DNA from: Rhodothermaceae bacterium
GTDB taxonomy: Bacteria; Bacteroidota; Rhodothermia; Rhodothermales; Bin80
Reading direction: 5' to 3'
DNA length: 64,000 bases
Assembly: GCA_009838195.1 (NCBI GenBank)
Contig: VXSC01000018.1
Span: 186,001 to 250,000, forward strand
The notes under the pieces were generated by a model. That model did no database searches and was not told the origin of the DNA. It saw only the letters and a program-made list of their open reading frames with translations. Of this stretch, positions 18,053-27,206 are shown one piece after another (the first letter of the stretch is position 1; each line of letters starts with the position of its first letter). A program made the position numbers and the translations under genes.

Positions 18053-18364
18053 CAAATCGTCTAACTTTTCTGACGACTTCTATCCCTCAGTTTGGTCAAC
18101 GCAACCAAACTGAGACTCGAAACATTCTGGATTCCACAGCAAAATATGTAGAACAGTGCACTGGAAGGGTCTTGCACTGACATGTGACGATACACACAGA
18201 ATGGCAGTAGTTCACCGTATATCCTAAGCGCATACTCGTAGGTCTATGCCTAATATCCCCCCACAGCAGTCCTGATTCTCTGATAAGCAGTCACCGGCAC
18301 ACCTGCATTTCGGAATGGAATCTAAACACTGCAACAAAATACAGCCTCACGTATGACGAAAATA
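18053..18364. other. Intergenic promoter region between the two halves of the island
   Basis: No convincing reading frame on either strand. It is the only sizeable gap in a 15-kb co-oriented run, so it likely holds the promoter of the six-gene downstream unit, and perhaps the end of the sspBCD-like unit. The one clear structure is the palindrome at 18086-18114. Confidence 0.5.
18086..18114. promoter_or_regulatory. Perfect 11-bp inverted repeat upstream of the PLD-helicase gene
   Basis: CTCAGTTTGGT (18086-18096) and its exact complement ACCAAACTGAG (18104-18114) are separated by seven bases and end 34 bp before the helicase start codon. The position and symmetry suit an operator for a dimeric repressor or a leader hairpin. 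No T-run follows on the minus strand, so a terminator is less likely. Confidence 0.55.
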
Positions 18365-19300
18365 TCACAGGTGACATATAGTACATCCAGTGCTGCTGTT
18401 TTCCAAATCGCGCACTTCGTCAAAAAATTGCTCCATCAGCGTTATGTTGGCACGACGGTTACGCAGTTGTTCTTCGCGCATTTTGGTGCGGTGCTTGATT
18501 TCAGCTATACGTTCTGGGGTGGACAGTTCTTCAAGTGATTCGGCGTCTGACCATGTAAAGAGCTCACCGTTTTCCAGATCAATCTTTTCGTAGGACTTAG
18601 CCCGCTCAAACAGACTTGGGTGATTTTCCAGAAGTCCGACCCACTCACTTTTGCGTTGGAAAAAGCAAAAGTAACATCCACTTCGAGAACGCCAACGATA
18701 ATACTCTGGATATCCAACGCCGCTGTCATTGAGGATCCGATAGATATCAGCTTTCTCAAGACCATCCTCAATGAAAGGAAAAACCGTAGTGATGTTAGGC
18801 TTCGTGCTAATGTAGCCTTTGCGGTGCTGAAAATACTTGCGTCGGGTTTTTCGGTCTACACGCCATTCGCCCTCATCGGCTCGAATGCCAACATAGCTGA
18901 TTACAGGATCCTCATCGATATAATCTTCAAATGGCTTTAGCTTCAGGACCCGCGTACACCATCGAACGTTTGGACTCGGAAGAAATCCACCATAGAGTTC
19001 TAAATAGTGATCAAACGGTGTTTTGTCAGGTTCATCGGGGCTGGTAGGTGGTACTTTGGCCCGAAGTCGGTGAATGGGTCGCCCAAGGTAAGCCTCGAGG
19101 CGATCAAGGTAGTCGTATGTCTCGGCAAGTTCAGTACCGGTATCACAGAACACATATTCGGCTTCCTCTAGGGGTGGCCGCCGGGGAGTACTTGACTTAC
19201 CGAGCACTTTACACCAGCGCTCAGGATTATGAAGATAAATGGCAAGTGCACTACTGTCTTTGCCCCCACTGAAAGCAACAATGTGTCGTGTCTCACTCAT
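18365..19300 (-). CDS. sspD: PAPS-reductase/ATP-pyrophosphatase family protein, SspD/DndC-like
   Basis: 311 aa. The PP-loop SGGKDSS is at residues 11-17, and the PAPS reductase-type body follows with Cys residues in VRWCTRVLK, SGCYFCFF and the extreme C-terminal GCTICHL, which could hold an iron-sulfur cluster. DndC and SspD use ATP to activate the DNA backbone phosphate before sulfur insertion. Its start overlaps the stop of the SspC-like gene by eight bases (ATGAGTGA). Together with the DUF4007 gene two places upstream this gives the order sspB-sspC-sspD. Alternatives: PAPS reductase of a BREX type 4 locus, but no PglZ or BrxL gene is present. Confidence 0.78.
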   Translation of the reverse strand: MSETRHIVAFSGGKDSSALAIYLHNPERWCKVLGKSSTPRRPPLEEAEYVFCDTGTELAETYDYLDRLEAYLGRPIHRLRAKVPPTSPDEPDKTPFDHYLELYGGFLPSPNVRWCTRVLKLKPFEDYIDEDPVISYVGIRADEGEWRVDRKTRRKYFQHRKGYISTKPNITTVFPFIEDGLEKADIYRILNDSGVGYPEYYRWRSRSGCYFCFFQRKSEWVGLLENHPSLFERAKSYEKIDLENGELFTWSDAESLEELSTPERIAEIKHRTKMREEQLRNRRANITLMEQFFDEVRDLENSSTGCTICHL

Positions 19301-22300
19301 TGGATTTCGTGACTTCTTCGCGTTCCGCGAGCAGTTCGTTGGATAATTGGGCTAACGCCGCAATTTTTGTCTCAGTAGTTACATTTTCTTCCGCCAATTG
19401 ATCCCTGAGGTTCCTGTATACCCTCATGATATGGTCACGATCTTCAGGGTGAATGCTTATGATTTGTTCGTGCTCATCCCTGTATTGCATCGTAACACTC
19501 AACCGAATTCTCTCCACAAGCAAAGAGCCGGTTTTAGCCGACTTAATTTCACCTTGTGCTTGCTGTATGTCAAAAGCGATTGGCTCAAGCATATAGAATC
19601 TGCGGGCAACCTCACGAAGTGCATTGAAAAATAAAGGTACATCTTCATCTCTCCACTGCATTGGCGGTCGCTTCGCGAGGAGTGAAGCTAAGGATTCGTA
19701 CCAACTTTGGGTGTCAAGAATCTCGTCAGTGGCACGAACTAAGAAAGCTTTAAGCTTTATGTCACTTGCGTGGGGAAGCAAAAGACGGACCCGCTCAGAG
19801 AGTTCATGGCGGCGGTCTTCAGATGTTTTGGATTTTAGTCGAAAAACATTTGCAATCTTCGTCTCCAGATCTGCGAGGAGAGATTCATATGCTCCGCTGA
19901 GTTCACGCAGGGCTTTCTGAAGATGCTTGGTATAAGCCCCCACGTCGCGCGGGGAAGCCTCATTGTTAGCTAAGAAAGAACTGACACCACAAGCTTCCGG
20001 CAGATCCTCAAAGAGCAAAGTAGTTGGTTCGACAGCGCGATGAAGAACCTCACGTACGTTTAAGGCGATTTGCGAGAGTGTGCCAGTCCTACGCACATAG
20101 GGAGGCAGGCCATGTATGCGTTCCAGTATACGTAGTGCTAACGGTAGAGGTCTTTGAACCGATTTTGAAAGTCCAACTAATGGGGCGAGGCTATGAAGTA
20201 GCTCTGCTCGATTACCTTCAATTGTGACCCACTGTAGCTCAAATTTTTCTGGGCTCTTCAGGAAACGTTCAATCGTCTCAAATTCAATACTTGGAATAAA
20301 CGTGCCATTTTCATAGAGAGCTATTTCATCTTCAGCAGACTTAATAATTGCAAACAGGAAAACAGGCATCAGTCCCGCACGCACTCCATAAGGAGGGAGA
20401 CGGAGAAGATCATAGAGTTGCTTCACCGGCACACGCCGTCCTCTTGCTTCAAGGAGTATGTCCGTAACCTTCTTCCAGATAGCTACACAGCCGGAGTGTT
20501 GCGTGGAATCGGGCTGACCAAAGCACCAAAGTTCAGGGTCGGTTTCCGATTGGCGATGGATCCCGGTGGACTGAAGTATCGAAGCATACATCCCGTACTC
20601 TGCCGGATATTTTTCGATACCCAGCCGGTTGACAGTCTCTTGCTCAAGTATGGCCTTGAGTAATATCTTCAATCCTTTTACCGCACTCGGAGAGGGCTTT
20701 TGGCGGTTGAGCAGTTCATTCCAAATCTGCGGCGAGTGTGTGAAGACTTCATTGCAAATCTGACTCAACTTATTCTGTACAGACCGTTCATTGGTAAGAC
20801 GGAAATGCTTACCCTGGTAGATCCAAGTGCAAGGGTTACGACCATCAGTATCCGCGACCAGTAAGGAGGTGAGTCGCTGCTCAACATAGCCCTTTAGATC
20901 AGTGAGCTGCTGATCCACCTCGTGGCGAGCTACTTTATCACCTTGCAACTCGTCAGCATGATCGCGCACCCACTTTAGATAGGCAAATTCACGTACGATC
21001 TCATGAAGTGTTGATACACCATCGGGCACAGCAACCAATGTTAATGGATCATTTATCAATTCTTGGATTGAGGAAATCAAGTTTTCTTCCTGACCGTCCT
21101 GATCAGGGAGCACATAAATAATGCGTCCATCGGAATAGTGACGTGGCTTCTCTAAAAGTTCAGGCCAGTCCATCTCTGATGCGTAAAGCACCTCAAAGAC
21201 GCGTGTAGTACCCGTGCGGAAAGAGTGGCGACGAGCCACAACTGGTGTTGGGGGTAGCACGGCAGCAAGGAGAGTTGAGAGTGGAGTACGAGTAGAGATC
21301 TGATTACGGGCATGTTGAAGAGCAGCATCTAGATCAAAATCGCTGCCCTGCCAAATGTGATACTCGCCCTTAAACGGGCGGAATACTACATGCCGACCAG
21401 TGATGAGCGAATCCAGTGATGAATTCACGGCCTCATACGTAGCGTCAGCTGTGGCATAGAGTACATCTTTGGTGGGTGACAATCCGGCAAGTGGGCCTGC
21501 AAAACTGAGCATAGCAATCTGCTTCACCAAGCGTTCGTCAAGCTCATCCGAGGATTTTAGTCTAGAGAGAGTGGCTTCAGTCTCAGCCCAAAGCTTGCCC
21601 ATATGTTGACTAAACAGCGCCGTTCCGACAGAGCCTACGAGATAGTCGTAAAGATGATCAAGACGATAGAGAGGTAACCGTGTAGGTGAGGTACCACTGG
21701 ATAGATCTCGACTTTTGAATAAGTCCAGAAAACTGCTCGGCTCTCCCGAGGCCAAAAAAGCGAACAGCGAACGCTCGTTTTGAGCCAAGCGGCGAAACAA
21801 AGGTCCAACAATCAGACTAACGGCAGGGTGTAACGGAAGAGCACTCGCAAGATGTTGACTGACCCGTACACTGTCTATTACCGGTCGAAAAGTGATCGTA
21901 TCAAGTAATTTATCTACCACAGTGGAGCAATCATTGGGCAACCTATCTGGTTCGTCAAGATGTATAGCTTCTGCCAAAAGGCGTAATGTTTCGCTAATAG
22001 GCTCAACAAATGCAAAGTCTTCAAAGCGGCCATGAACTTTGCGCCACTCATCGCGCTGTGAGCTACTCATGCGGCCAGAGTAGCGCTCAATCGACTGGTG
22101 TGAAATTGTTATGATAAGGATTGGAGCAGCTTCGTCCAACGTATCACTCTTACGAGAAGCCCGTTCAGCAAGTCTCTGCAGAAGGTACAGATCACTTCGA
22201 TCTGGGTAGAGTGCCGAATATTCGAGTAATTTGCCCAGCTCATCCACGATTAGTAGTAGCCCCCCATTGGATGCAGTGCGTACGGCTGCAGCCGTACGCT

Positions 22301-22835
22301 GATACAGATCGATTACGATGTCATCACTGATTTCGGAAGATGCAGCTGCTTCTGCTTCTTGCATGATTGTTTGAAGCGCAGCACGACAAATTCTCACCTT
22401 CTTGCTGGGTTGTCCTCGTTTCCGCTCATAGGAATTATAGAAAGAAGACGTACCATTAATCAATCCACGCAGCAGTGCCTTACTTAGCGGCTCACGTGAT
22501 CCAACTACTAGTACCGGACAAAATATGCCACCACACACATCATCGAGCTCTTTAGATAGGGCCAGATCGGCATCGGACAATTTGTGGACTGCGTCATCAT
22601 TTCTATGTAGAAGGTGAGCAAGGAACAGCGCAAAGGAGCTTTTACCTCCACCATATGGGCCGGTGATTGACCAGGCTCCCCCAATCATCTGAGTGGCGGA
22701 TGGTATCTCAACTATTCTCTCAATCATCTCACGGGCCTTTGACGTAACGATGTAGCTACCTAACCCTTGAGTACCGTAGAAATCACGTGTTAGGTTGACG
22801 CTGCGGTGAAAAGAACCTTGGACAGAGACAGTCAT
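19293..22835 (-). CDS. sspC: Large P-loop ATPase of the phosphorothioation module, SspC-like
   Basis: 1180 aa. Walker A GPYGGGKSS is at residues 59-67 and a Walker B-type LLLIVDELGKLLEY has D198-E199. The rest is a large alpha-helical body without a recognised second enzyme domain. It resembles the big ATPases of BREX (BrxC/PglY) and SspC in layout. It sits 9 bp after the DUF4007 gene and overlaps the SspD-like gene, so the three are translationally coupled. Role by analogy: ATP-driven component needed for single-strand phosphorothioate modification. Certain: a P-loop ATPase. Less certain: assignment to SspC rather than a BREX-like ATPase. Confidence 0.7.
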   Translation of the reverse strand: MTVSVQGSFHRSVNLTRDFYGTQGLGSYIVTSKAREMIERIVEIPSATQMIGGAWSITGPYGGGKSSFALFLAHLLHRNDDAVHKLSDADLALSKELDDVCGGIFCPVLVVGSREPLSKALLRGLINGTSSFYNSYERKRGQPSKKVRICRAALQTIMQEAEAAASSEISDDIVIDLYQRTAAAVRTASNGGLLLIVDELGKLLEYSALYPDRSDLYLLQRLAERASRKSDTLDEAAPILIITISHQSIERYSGRMSSSQRDEWRKVHGRFEDFAFVEPISETLRLLAEAIHLDEPDRLPNDCSTVVDKLLDTITFRPVIDSVRVSQHLASALPLHPAVSLIVGPLFRRLAQNERSLFAFLASGEPSSFLDLFKSRDLSSGTSPTRLPLYRLDHLYDYLVGSVGTALFSQHMGKLWAETEATLSRLKSSDELDERLVKQIAMLSFAGPLAGLSPTKDVLYATADATYEAVNSSLDSLITGRHVVFRPFKGEYHIWQGSDFDLDAALQHARNQISTRTPLSTLLAAVLPPTPVVARRHSFRTGTTRVFEVLYASEMDWPELLEKPRHYSDGRIIYVLPDQDGQEENLISSIQELINDPLTLVAVPDGVSTLHEIVREFAYLKWVRDHADELQGDKVARHEVDQQLTDLKGYVEQRLTSLLVADTDGRNPCTWIYQGKHFRLTNERSVQNKLSQICNEVFTHSPQIWNELLNRQKPSPSAVKGLKILLKAILEQETVNRLGIEKYPAEYGMYASILQSTGIHRQSETDPELWCFGQPDSTQHSGCVAIWKKVTDILLEARGRRVPVKQLYDLLRLPPYGVRAGLMPVFLFAIIKSAEDEIALYENGTFIPSIEFETIERFLKSPEKFELQWVTIEGNRAELLHSLAPLVGLSKSVQRPLPLALRILERIHGLPPYVRRTGTLSQIALNVREVLHRAVEPTTLLFEDLPEACGVSSFLANNEASPRDVGAYTKHLQKALRELSGAYESLLADLETKIANVFRLKSKTSEDRRHELSERVRLLLPHASDIKLKAFLVRATDEILDTQSWYESLASLLAKRPPMQWRDEDVPLFFNALREVARRFYMLEPIAFDIQQAQGEIKSAKTGSLLVERIRLSVTMQYRDEHEQIISIHPEDRDHIMRVYRNLRDQLAEENVTTETKIAALAQLSNELLAEREEVTKSNE

Positions 22836-22844
22836 GCAGAAAAT

Positions 22845-23756
22845 TCAAGTGATCGCTTGCAAAGAATGGGCGTAGTAACGTTCCAGCATAGCTTGGGGAG
22901 TGGCTCCCGGCAATCGGTAAAACTGGTTAACGCCTGCAGTGGTATCAAAGCGAAATGGGATCTCCTCAAATGTCTCAATACGGCTTACTAGTTCATAAGC
23001 TTGCTTCTCACTAAGCAGAAAAATTTGTGCTGGGCTTGCCCGATGTGTAATTACGTTATGAGCAGACAGCGACTCCGATGTATTGAAATTTCGGTCCCAG
23101 TAATCTAGAACCGCATAGGCAAAAATTTCGGGCGGAAGCCCACGCTGTTGACCTTCGCGCAAGTAGATCACACCTCTATTTTCGTATAGTAGACCCAAGG
23201 AGGCAAGTGGAAATTCCACGACACTCTCCAAGTGAGTGTCCGTTCTGTGTCGGGCAACGTAAGTACTCAGCAGACACTGCAAATCTCGGAGGAGTGTGGA
23301 ATCCGAAGGCATAGGAGAGCTCCTCTCATCTAACCACTTTTCTAATATCGGCTGTAAACTCCGAAGCTCAATGCCTGCCCCCCGCCAGTGGCCAAATATG
23401 AAATGCCAGAGAGTAGCTCGGTTAGATGACCGACAGAGAAGCCAATGCAATAGCCAAAGCGTGCCCGTGTCTTCACAGTAGGGGTCGACTCCGTTTTCTC
23501 CTAACAAATACACTCCGAACTCGGTAACGCGTAAGGCACTCCGTTCCTCCGCATAAGGATCAGCCTCAATTACATCTGTAGCAAGTCCCCAATGCCGAAT
23601 CGCACGTACCATATTCTTGCCGACCCCGAACTCAGCCATTGCTGAGTCCGATTGGAAGATAATGCTATTATTGTTAATCGCATCTACCGCCTTTTTCAAC
23701 CACATGAGTCGTAGCGGAAATGTTTCGTGGCCAGAAAATGAAAATTGTGAGGCCAT
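22845..23756 (-). CDS. sspB: DUF4007 protein, SspB-like DNA nickase of the phosphorothioation module
   Basis: 303 aa starting at ATG 23756, because the DUF4007 motif FSGHETFPLR..WLKKA begins six residues later and AAAGGTGG lies just upstream (23759-23766). A longer frame from 23843 adds 29 residues unlike the family. The FGVGKNMVRAIRHWGLATDVIE segment is the typical second DUF4007 block (winged-helix-like). SspB proteins with this domain nick DNA during single-strand phosphorothioation in SspABCD systems. First gene of the island operon; no sspA (cysteine desulfurase) is present here, so sulfur would come from a housekeeping IscS/SufS. Confidence 0.75.
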   Translation of the reverse strand: MASQFSFSGHETFPLRLMWLKKAVDAINNNSIIFQSDSAMAEFGVGKNMVRAIRHWGLATDVIEADPYAEERSALRVTEFGVYLLGENGVDPYCEDTGTLWLLHWLLCRSSNRATLWHFIFGHWRGAGIELRSLQPILEKWLDERSSPMPSDSTLLRDLQCLLSTYVARHRTDTHLESVVEFPLASLGLLYENRGVIYLREGQQRGLPPEIFAYAVLDYWDRNFNTSESLSAHNVITHRASPAQIFLLSEKQAYELVSRIETFEEIPFRFDTTAGVNQFYRLPGATPQAMLERYYAHSLQAIT

Positions 23757-24328
23757 AACCACCTTTACTGATTGTTCAGGATTATTTGAAAAAAATCTCT
23801 TGTTTTTTATCTGTTCCAAACAAAGTGTCCACCAGCTTCCCAATTCGTCTTGACCAAACAGAGGTTATTACATTAGAGTTGTGACGGGTTAGCGTCTCTT
23901 TAAGAAGCCATGTTTGAGCCGTCTCACGAAGAATAAAACGTTACAAGTCGAAGATGAGTTGCAAGGGCTCGTTGAGATCCCTGCGATGGATTGGTATTGA
24001 AATGTCGCCTATCCTATGTTCTCGACGTCATCCCATAGGCCAGAACTTAAACCTTAACCGGTCGATGATCAGAAGGTCACTAGGGTTCATAAAACCGGAA
24101 ACCATACCGAATAGTCTTCTACGTGCAAAGCAACAGAGGCTGGTAGACTCCATGATCTAACAATTGACATTCCAAGCCATGCAGTTACTTATCAATGGAA
24201 TCCAAGCTGCGACCGATTTGAATAAATGCTATTGTCAACCACCACTACCCCAGAATCGTGGTTTTCCGAAATACTCTCAGGGGTGAGATTCCACTCGGTT
24301 ACTTGATATCTTATACTATAAATCAGGC
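23757..24328. other. Intergenic region upstream of the defence operon
   Basis: 572 bp between the DUF4007 gene start and eda, both on the minus strand. It should hold the island promoter. Short minus-strand stretches read like protein (for example LIFDL then RFILRETAQTW around 23900-23960) but are interrupted by stops, so they may be a decayed gene. No tRNA or clear att repeat is seen. Confidence 0.4.
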
Positions 24329-24976
24329 TCATTCCCGTGCTTCTGCGATATTTGCACATAGGGTGCGAGCGCGTTCGGTCAGTGTTGAGAGTTGACCACT
24401 TCGAATAGCCTCTGTATCAAACAGAGCACTGCCTAAACCCACGGCGGCGGCTCCTGCACGGATCCACTCACCTGCGTTTTCGGGAGTTACGCCTCCTGTT
24501 GGTGCCAATTTTAAATGTGGTAGCGGAGCTAAAAGCGCTCTTATATAACTCAATCCCAGCTGTTCTGCAGGAAAGACTTTCACCATGTCCGCCCCGTATT
24601 CGTGAGCGATTTGCACTTCGGTGGGAGTCAATGCACCTGGCAGAACCGGTAAGCCGCAAGCGTGCCCGGCGTGGATTACCTCTTTCTTTGTGATTGGGCT
24701 CACGATAAAGCTTGCTCCTGCCGAAGCAACCTCATGAGTCTGCTCTTCTGTGATCACCGAGCCAGCCCCAATCAAGATCTCTGCGCCGTAGGATTTTCGC
24801 AGCGCCTCAATTGAGGATAGCGCGTTCGGAGTTGTCAGAGTAACTTCAAGAACCGTAATCCCTCCGCGTATGAGTGCATCGACCGCTGGCTTGAGTGGCA
24901 ATGCTTCTCGGAGACGCAAAACGGCAATTGCGCCTGATGCAAGCATTTTTTGGGTCCGGGCTCTTCGATTGTCCAT
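24329..24976 (-). CDS. eda: 2-keto-3-deoxy-6-phosphogluconate (KDPG) aldolase
   Basis: 215-aa TIM-barrel aldolase that splits KDPG to pyruvate and glyceraldehyde-3-phosphate (Entner-Doudoroff; some members also act on 4-hydroxy-2-oxoglutarate). Family markers: GGITVLEVTLTTPNA, IGAGSVITEEQ, FIVSPITKKEV, LPGALTPTEV, the Schiff-base Lys in DMVKVFPAE, and LAPTGGV for phosphate binding. Length is normal. No edd gene is adjacent, so it may serve uronate or keto-acid catabolism instead. Divergent from the PLP decarboxylase gene with a 175-bp shared upstream region. Confidence 0.93.
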   Translation of the reverse strand: MDNRRARTQKMLASGAIAVLRLREALPLKPAVDALIRGGITVLEVTLTTPNALSSIEALRKSYGAEILIGAGSVITEEQTHEVASAGASFIVSPITKKEVIHAGHACGLPVLPGALTPTEVQIAHEYGADMVKVFPAEQLGLSYIRALLAPLPHLKLAPTGGVTPENAGEWIRAGAAAVGLGSALFDTEAIRSGQLSTLTERARTLCANIAEARE

Positions 24977-25151
24977 CTTTTTTCACAAATTGTGGAGCAT
25001 TTTGGGTTTATGTTCGTACCTAGATAGAGTGTAGCTGGTCGTATCTCCCATTCGATATATGCGACCAGGATTGGCCTCCGTGAACGCTTTTCTGCTCACT
25101 CAATTCAGAGTGCACGGGGCCTCTTATCAACTCTCCAAAGATACTACCACC

Positions 25152-26735
25152 ATGAATCATTCAGTTCAGGTTCCCGCATCCAACACCAACGGGCAACACG
25201 ATGTTAGGAAGAATTCAGTGAATCAGAAATTTCTGGCTGAACTTGAGCAGCAGGCCCGTGCGCTTGAACCCACTCAAGAGGAGTTGGGAGAGTTGTTTAC
25301 GAAAGTTGAAAGATACGCCCGTCGGCATATTTCAAATGTATGCGAGACTCCTGCCTTTGTTAAATCGAAGGAGCGGAGTGTGGGATTACTGTCCTCGCCC
25401 ATCACTGAGACAGGGATCTCGCTGGATGACACATTACAACTTATGTATGATTACGTGGATCACGAGGGGCTGAATTCGGGGTCTCCCCGATATCTCGGCT
25501 ACATTCCGTCTGGTGGGTTGCCACATTCAGCATTTGGCGATTTTCTCGCAGCCATCGGTGGGCGATATGCGGGGGTATTTCACTCTGCTCCTGGGGCTGT
25601 TCGTATGGAAAATATGCTTATCCGCTGGATGGCAGAGGTTGTCGGCTATCCCAAAGGGGCTGGCGGTTATCTGGCTTCTGGCGGAAGTATTGCCAATTTG
25701 TCTGCGGTGATTACTGCGCGTGAGGCAAGTGGACTTCGCGGAGCTGATTATGACCGTGCAGTCATATACATGACCGAGCACACACACCATTGTGTGGACA
25801 AGGCGCTCCGCATTGCGGGTATGGGTAGTTCAATACGGCGCAGGGTTGCTGAAGATGATCGCTACCGGATGTCTGCCGAGGCACTTGAGAAAACGATTGC
25901 TGCTGATCGAGCATCTGGCCTGAACCCGTGGCTGATTGTCGCTTCCGCCGGCACGACCAATATGGGTACGGTAGACCCATTGGAAGACATCGCCTCCGTT
26001 GCTCGGTCAAACCATCTCTGGTTTCATATTGACGGTGCGTACGGCGCGTTCTTCGCACTCTGTCCAGAAGGCCAGGAGGTTCTCTCCGGCATGGATCAAT
26101 CAAATTCCCTGGTACTAGACCCACATAAAACGCTTTTCCTGCCGTTTGGTACAGGAGCGCTCCTGGTGCGTGACCAGGAATTCCTTGGCCCGGCACATGG
26201 TGGTCGCGGTGAATACATGCGGGATATGGACTCGGATGCCCACGAACTTTCTCCGGCATATTTATCTCCCGAATTATCCAAACATTTTCGGGGGCTCCGC
26301 ATGTGGTTGCCTCTCAAACTTCTGGGAGTAGCTCCATTCCGCTCGGCTTTGTCGGAAAAGATTCACCTGGCCCGGTACGCGTATGAGCGTCTCCAAAGTT
26401 TCGAGGGGGTTCAGGTTGGTCCGTCACCAGATTTATCTATTGTTACGTTCCGCTATGTCCCCGAAAAGGGAGATGCAAACGAGTTTAATCTTGCCCTGAT
26501 CGACAACCCAGCCGAGAGGATTATGAAGCGTTGGCAGGATCGCGATGCAAACGAATTTAATCTCGCCCTGGTCAACAACCTGCATCGGGATGGTCGGGTA
26601 TTCCTGACATCCACGAGGATCAGGGGGACCGTAGTACTACGTTTGGCGGTCGGCTCATTCCGAACGCACCTGGAACACATCGATGAAGCGCTTGAGGTTC
26701 TGAGCGAGCATGTCAGGGCCCTGAAAGAGAGTTGA
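25152..26735 (+). CDS. PLP-dependent group II amino-acid decarboxylase family protein
   Basis: 527 aa from ATG 25152; the frame is open further upstream but the extra 31 residues look unlike the family. Motifs: YLASGGSIANLSAV near the PLP phosphate, TEHTHHCVDKALRI with the His that stacks on PLP, ASAGTTNMGTVDP, HIDGAYGAFF with the Asp for the pyridine nitrogen, and DPHKTLFLPFGTG with the Schiff-base Lys. These fit the aromatic/glutamate decarboxylase-like group II family. Substrate cannot be read from sequence. The C-terminal domain has a 24-residue near-repeat (see 26472-26579), which may have arisen by slippage and might disturb the fold. Confidence 0.88.
   Translation: MNHSVQVPASNTNGQHDVRKNSVNQKFLAELEQQARALEPTQEELGELFTKVERYARRHISNVCETPAFVKSKERSVGLLSSPITETGISLDDTLQLMYDYVDHEGLNSGSPRYLGYIPSGGLPHSAFGDFLAAIGGRYAGVFHSAPGAVRMENMLIRWMAEVVGYPKGAGGYLASGGSIANLSAVITAREASGLRGADYDRAVIYMTEHTHHCVDKALRIAGMGSSIRRRVAEDDRYRMSAEALEKTIAADRASGLNPWLIVASAGTTNMGTVDPLEDIASVARSNHLWFHIDGAYGAFFALCPEGQEVLSGMDQSNSLVLDPHKTLFLPFGTGALLVRDQEFLGPAHGGRGEYMRDMDSDAHELSPAYLSPELSKHFRGLRMWLPLKLLGVAPFRSALSEKIHLARYAYERLQSFEGVQVGPSPDLSIVTFRYVPEKGDANEFNLALIDNPAERIMKRWQDRDANEFNLALVNNLHRDGRVFLTSTRIRGTVVLRLAVGSFRTHLEHIDEALEVLSEHVRALKES
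26472..26579 (+). repeat. In-frame duplication inside the PLP decarboxylase gene
   Basis: Two 36-bp copies (26472-26507 and 26544-26579) are offset by exactly 72 bp, i.e. 24 codons, and differ at four positions. They encode DANEFNLALIDN and DANEFNLALVNN. The offset keeps frame. In relatives this place normally has one such segment before the LSxTxLxG-like strand, so one copy is probably extra. Confidence 0.75.
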
Positions 26736-27206
26736 TCACGCCACACTCTCTGACCTATTGCCGGAGTTCTGCTCAACAGGCACAATGAGGTCTCAGTTCC
26801 AGGGTTGTCCATGGGCTACAACGTGACACATTATTGGCTTACTCGGGATAGGAGAGCGGATTTGCAATCTCTGTCCACGTTTCGAATGTCATCTGGAGCC
26901 GGGATTGTTTAGCCGCCCGTCCTTATCCAATATCCATGAGGAAGGTGCCGACCGCAGGGATGATGGTGTGCGCACCACCGATTAATCTGATCATCCAAGT
27001 GGGTTGCTTTGGCGGCTCCAGTTGAAATCCTTCGAATCCCTCGGACTTGCTCCTGGGGTCCAGCGGGCAATCCCCCCTAGAAGAGGCAAGATAATTCCTG
27101 AACTGAAACGGCCTGAGCGGGAACGAGGGTTCTGCAGGGGGGCAAACGTAATCGCTACACATGAGTTTACGAACACAAAATCAATCGCCCCGAAGGGGGG
27201 AATCGA
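26736..27206. other. Intergenic region with no assigned gene
   Basis: 471 bp after the PLP decarboxylase. A minus-strand frame of 79 codons (26923-27162) ends RLIGGAHTIIPAVGTFLMDIG, but has no start signal or family match. The final 15 bp hold a strong GGGGGG ribosome-binding tract for the next gene. Confidence 0.4.

Noticed and set aside
18169..18181. AAGGGTCTTGCAC here and near 8537 looked like possible island-flanking repeats.
   Set aside because: Thirteen-base matches are expected by chance in 64 kb, and the second copy lies inside, not at the far end of, the island.
18365..22835. BREX-type assignment of the PP-loop and large ATPase genes.
   Set aside because: No PglZ, PglX or BrxL gene is present, and the DUF4007 gene fits SspB better.
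23844..24160. Protein-like pieces on both strands suggesting a transposase or integrase relic.
   Set aside because: Broken by stops and not matched to a DDE or tyrosine recombinase motif.
27021..27040. TTCGAATCC resembling a tRNA T-loop.
   Set aside because: No matching T-stem, acceptor or anticodon arm around it.
26923..27162. 79-codon minus frame ending in a Gly/Ile-rich tail.
   Set aside because: No start signal, family match or neighbour logic.
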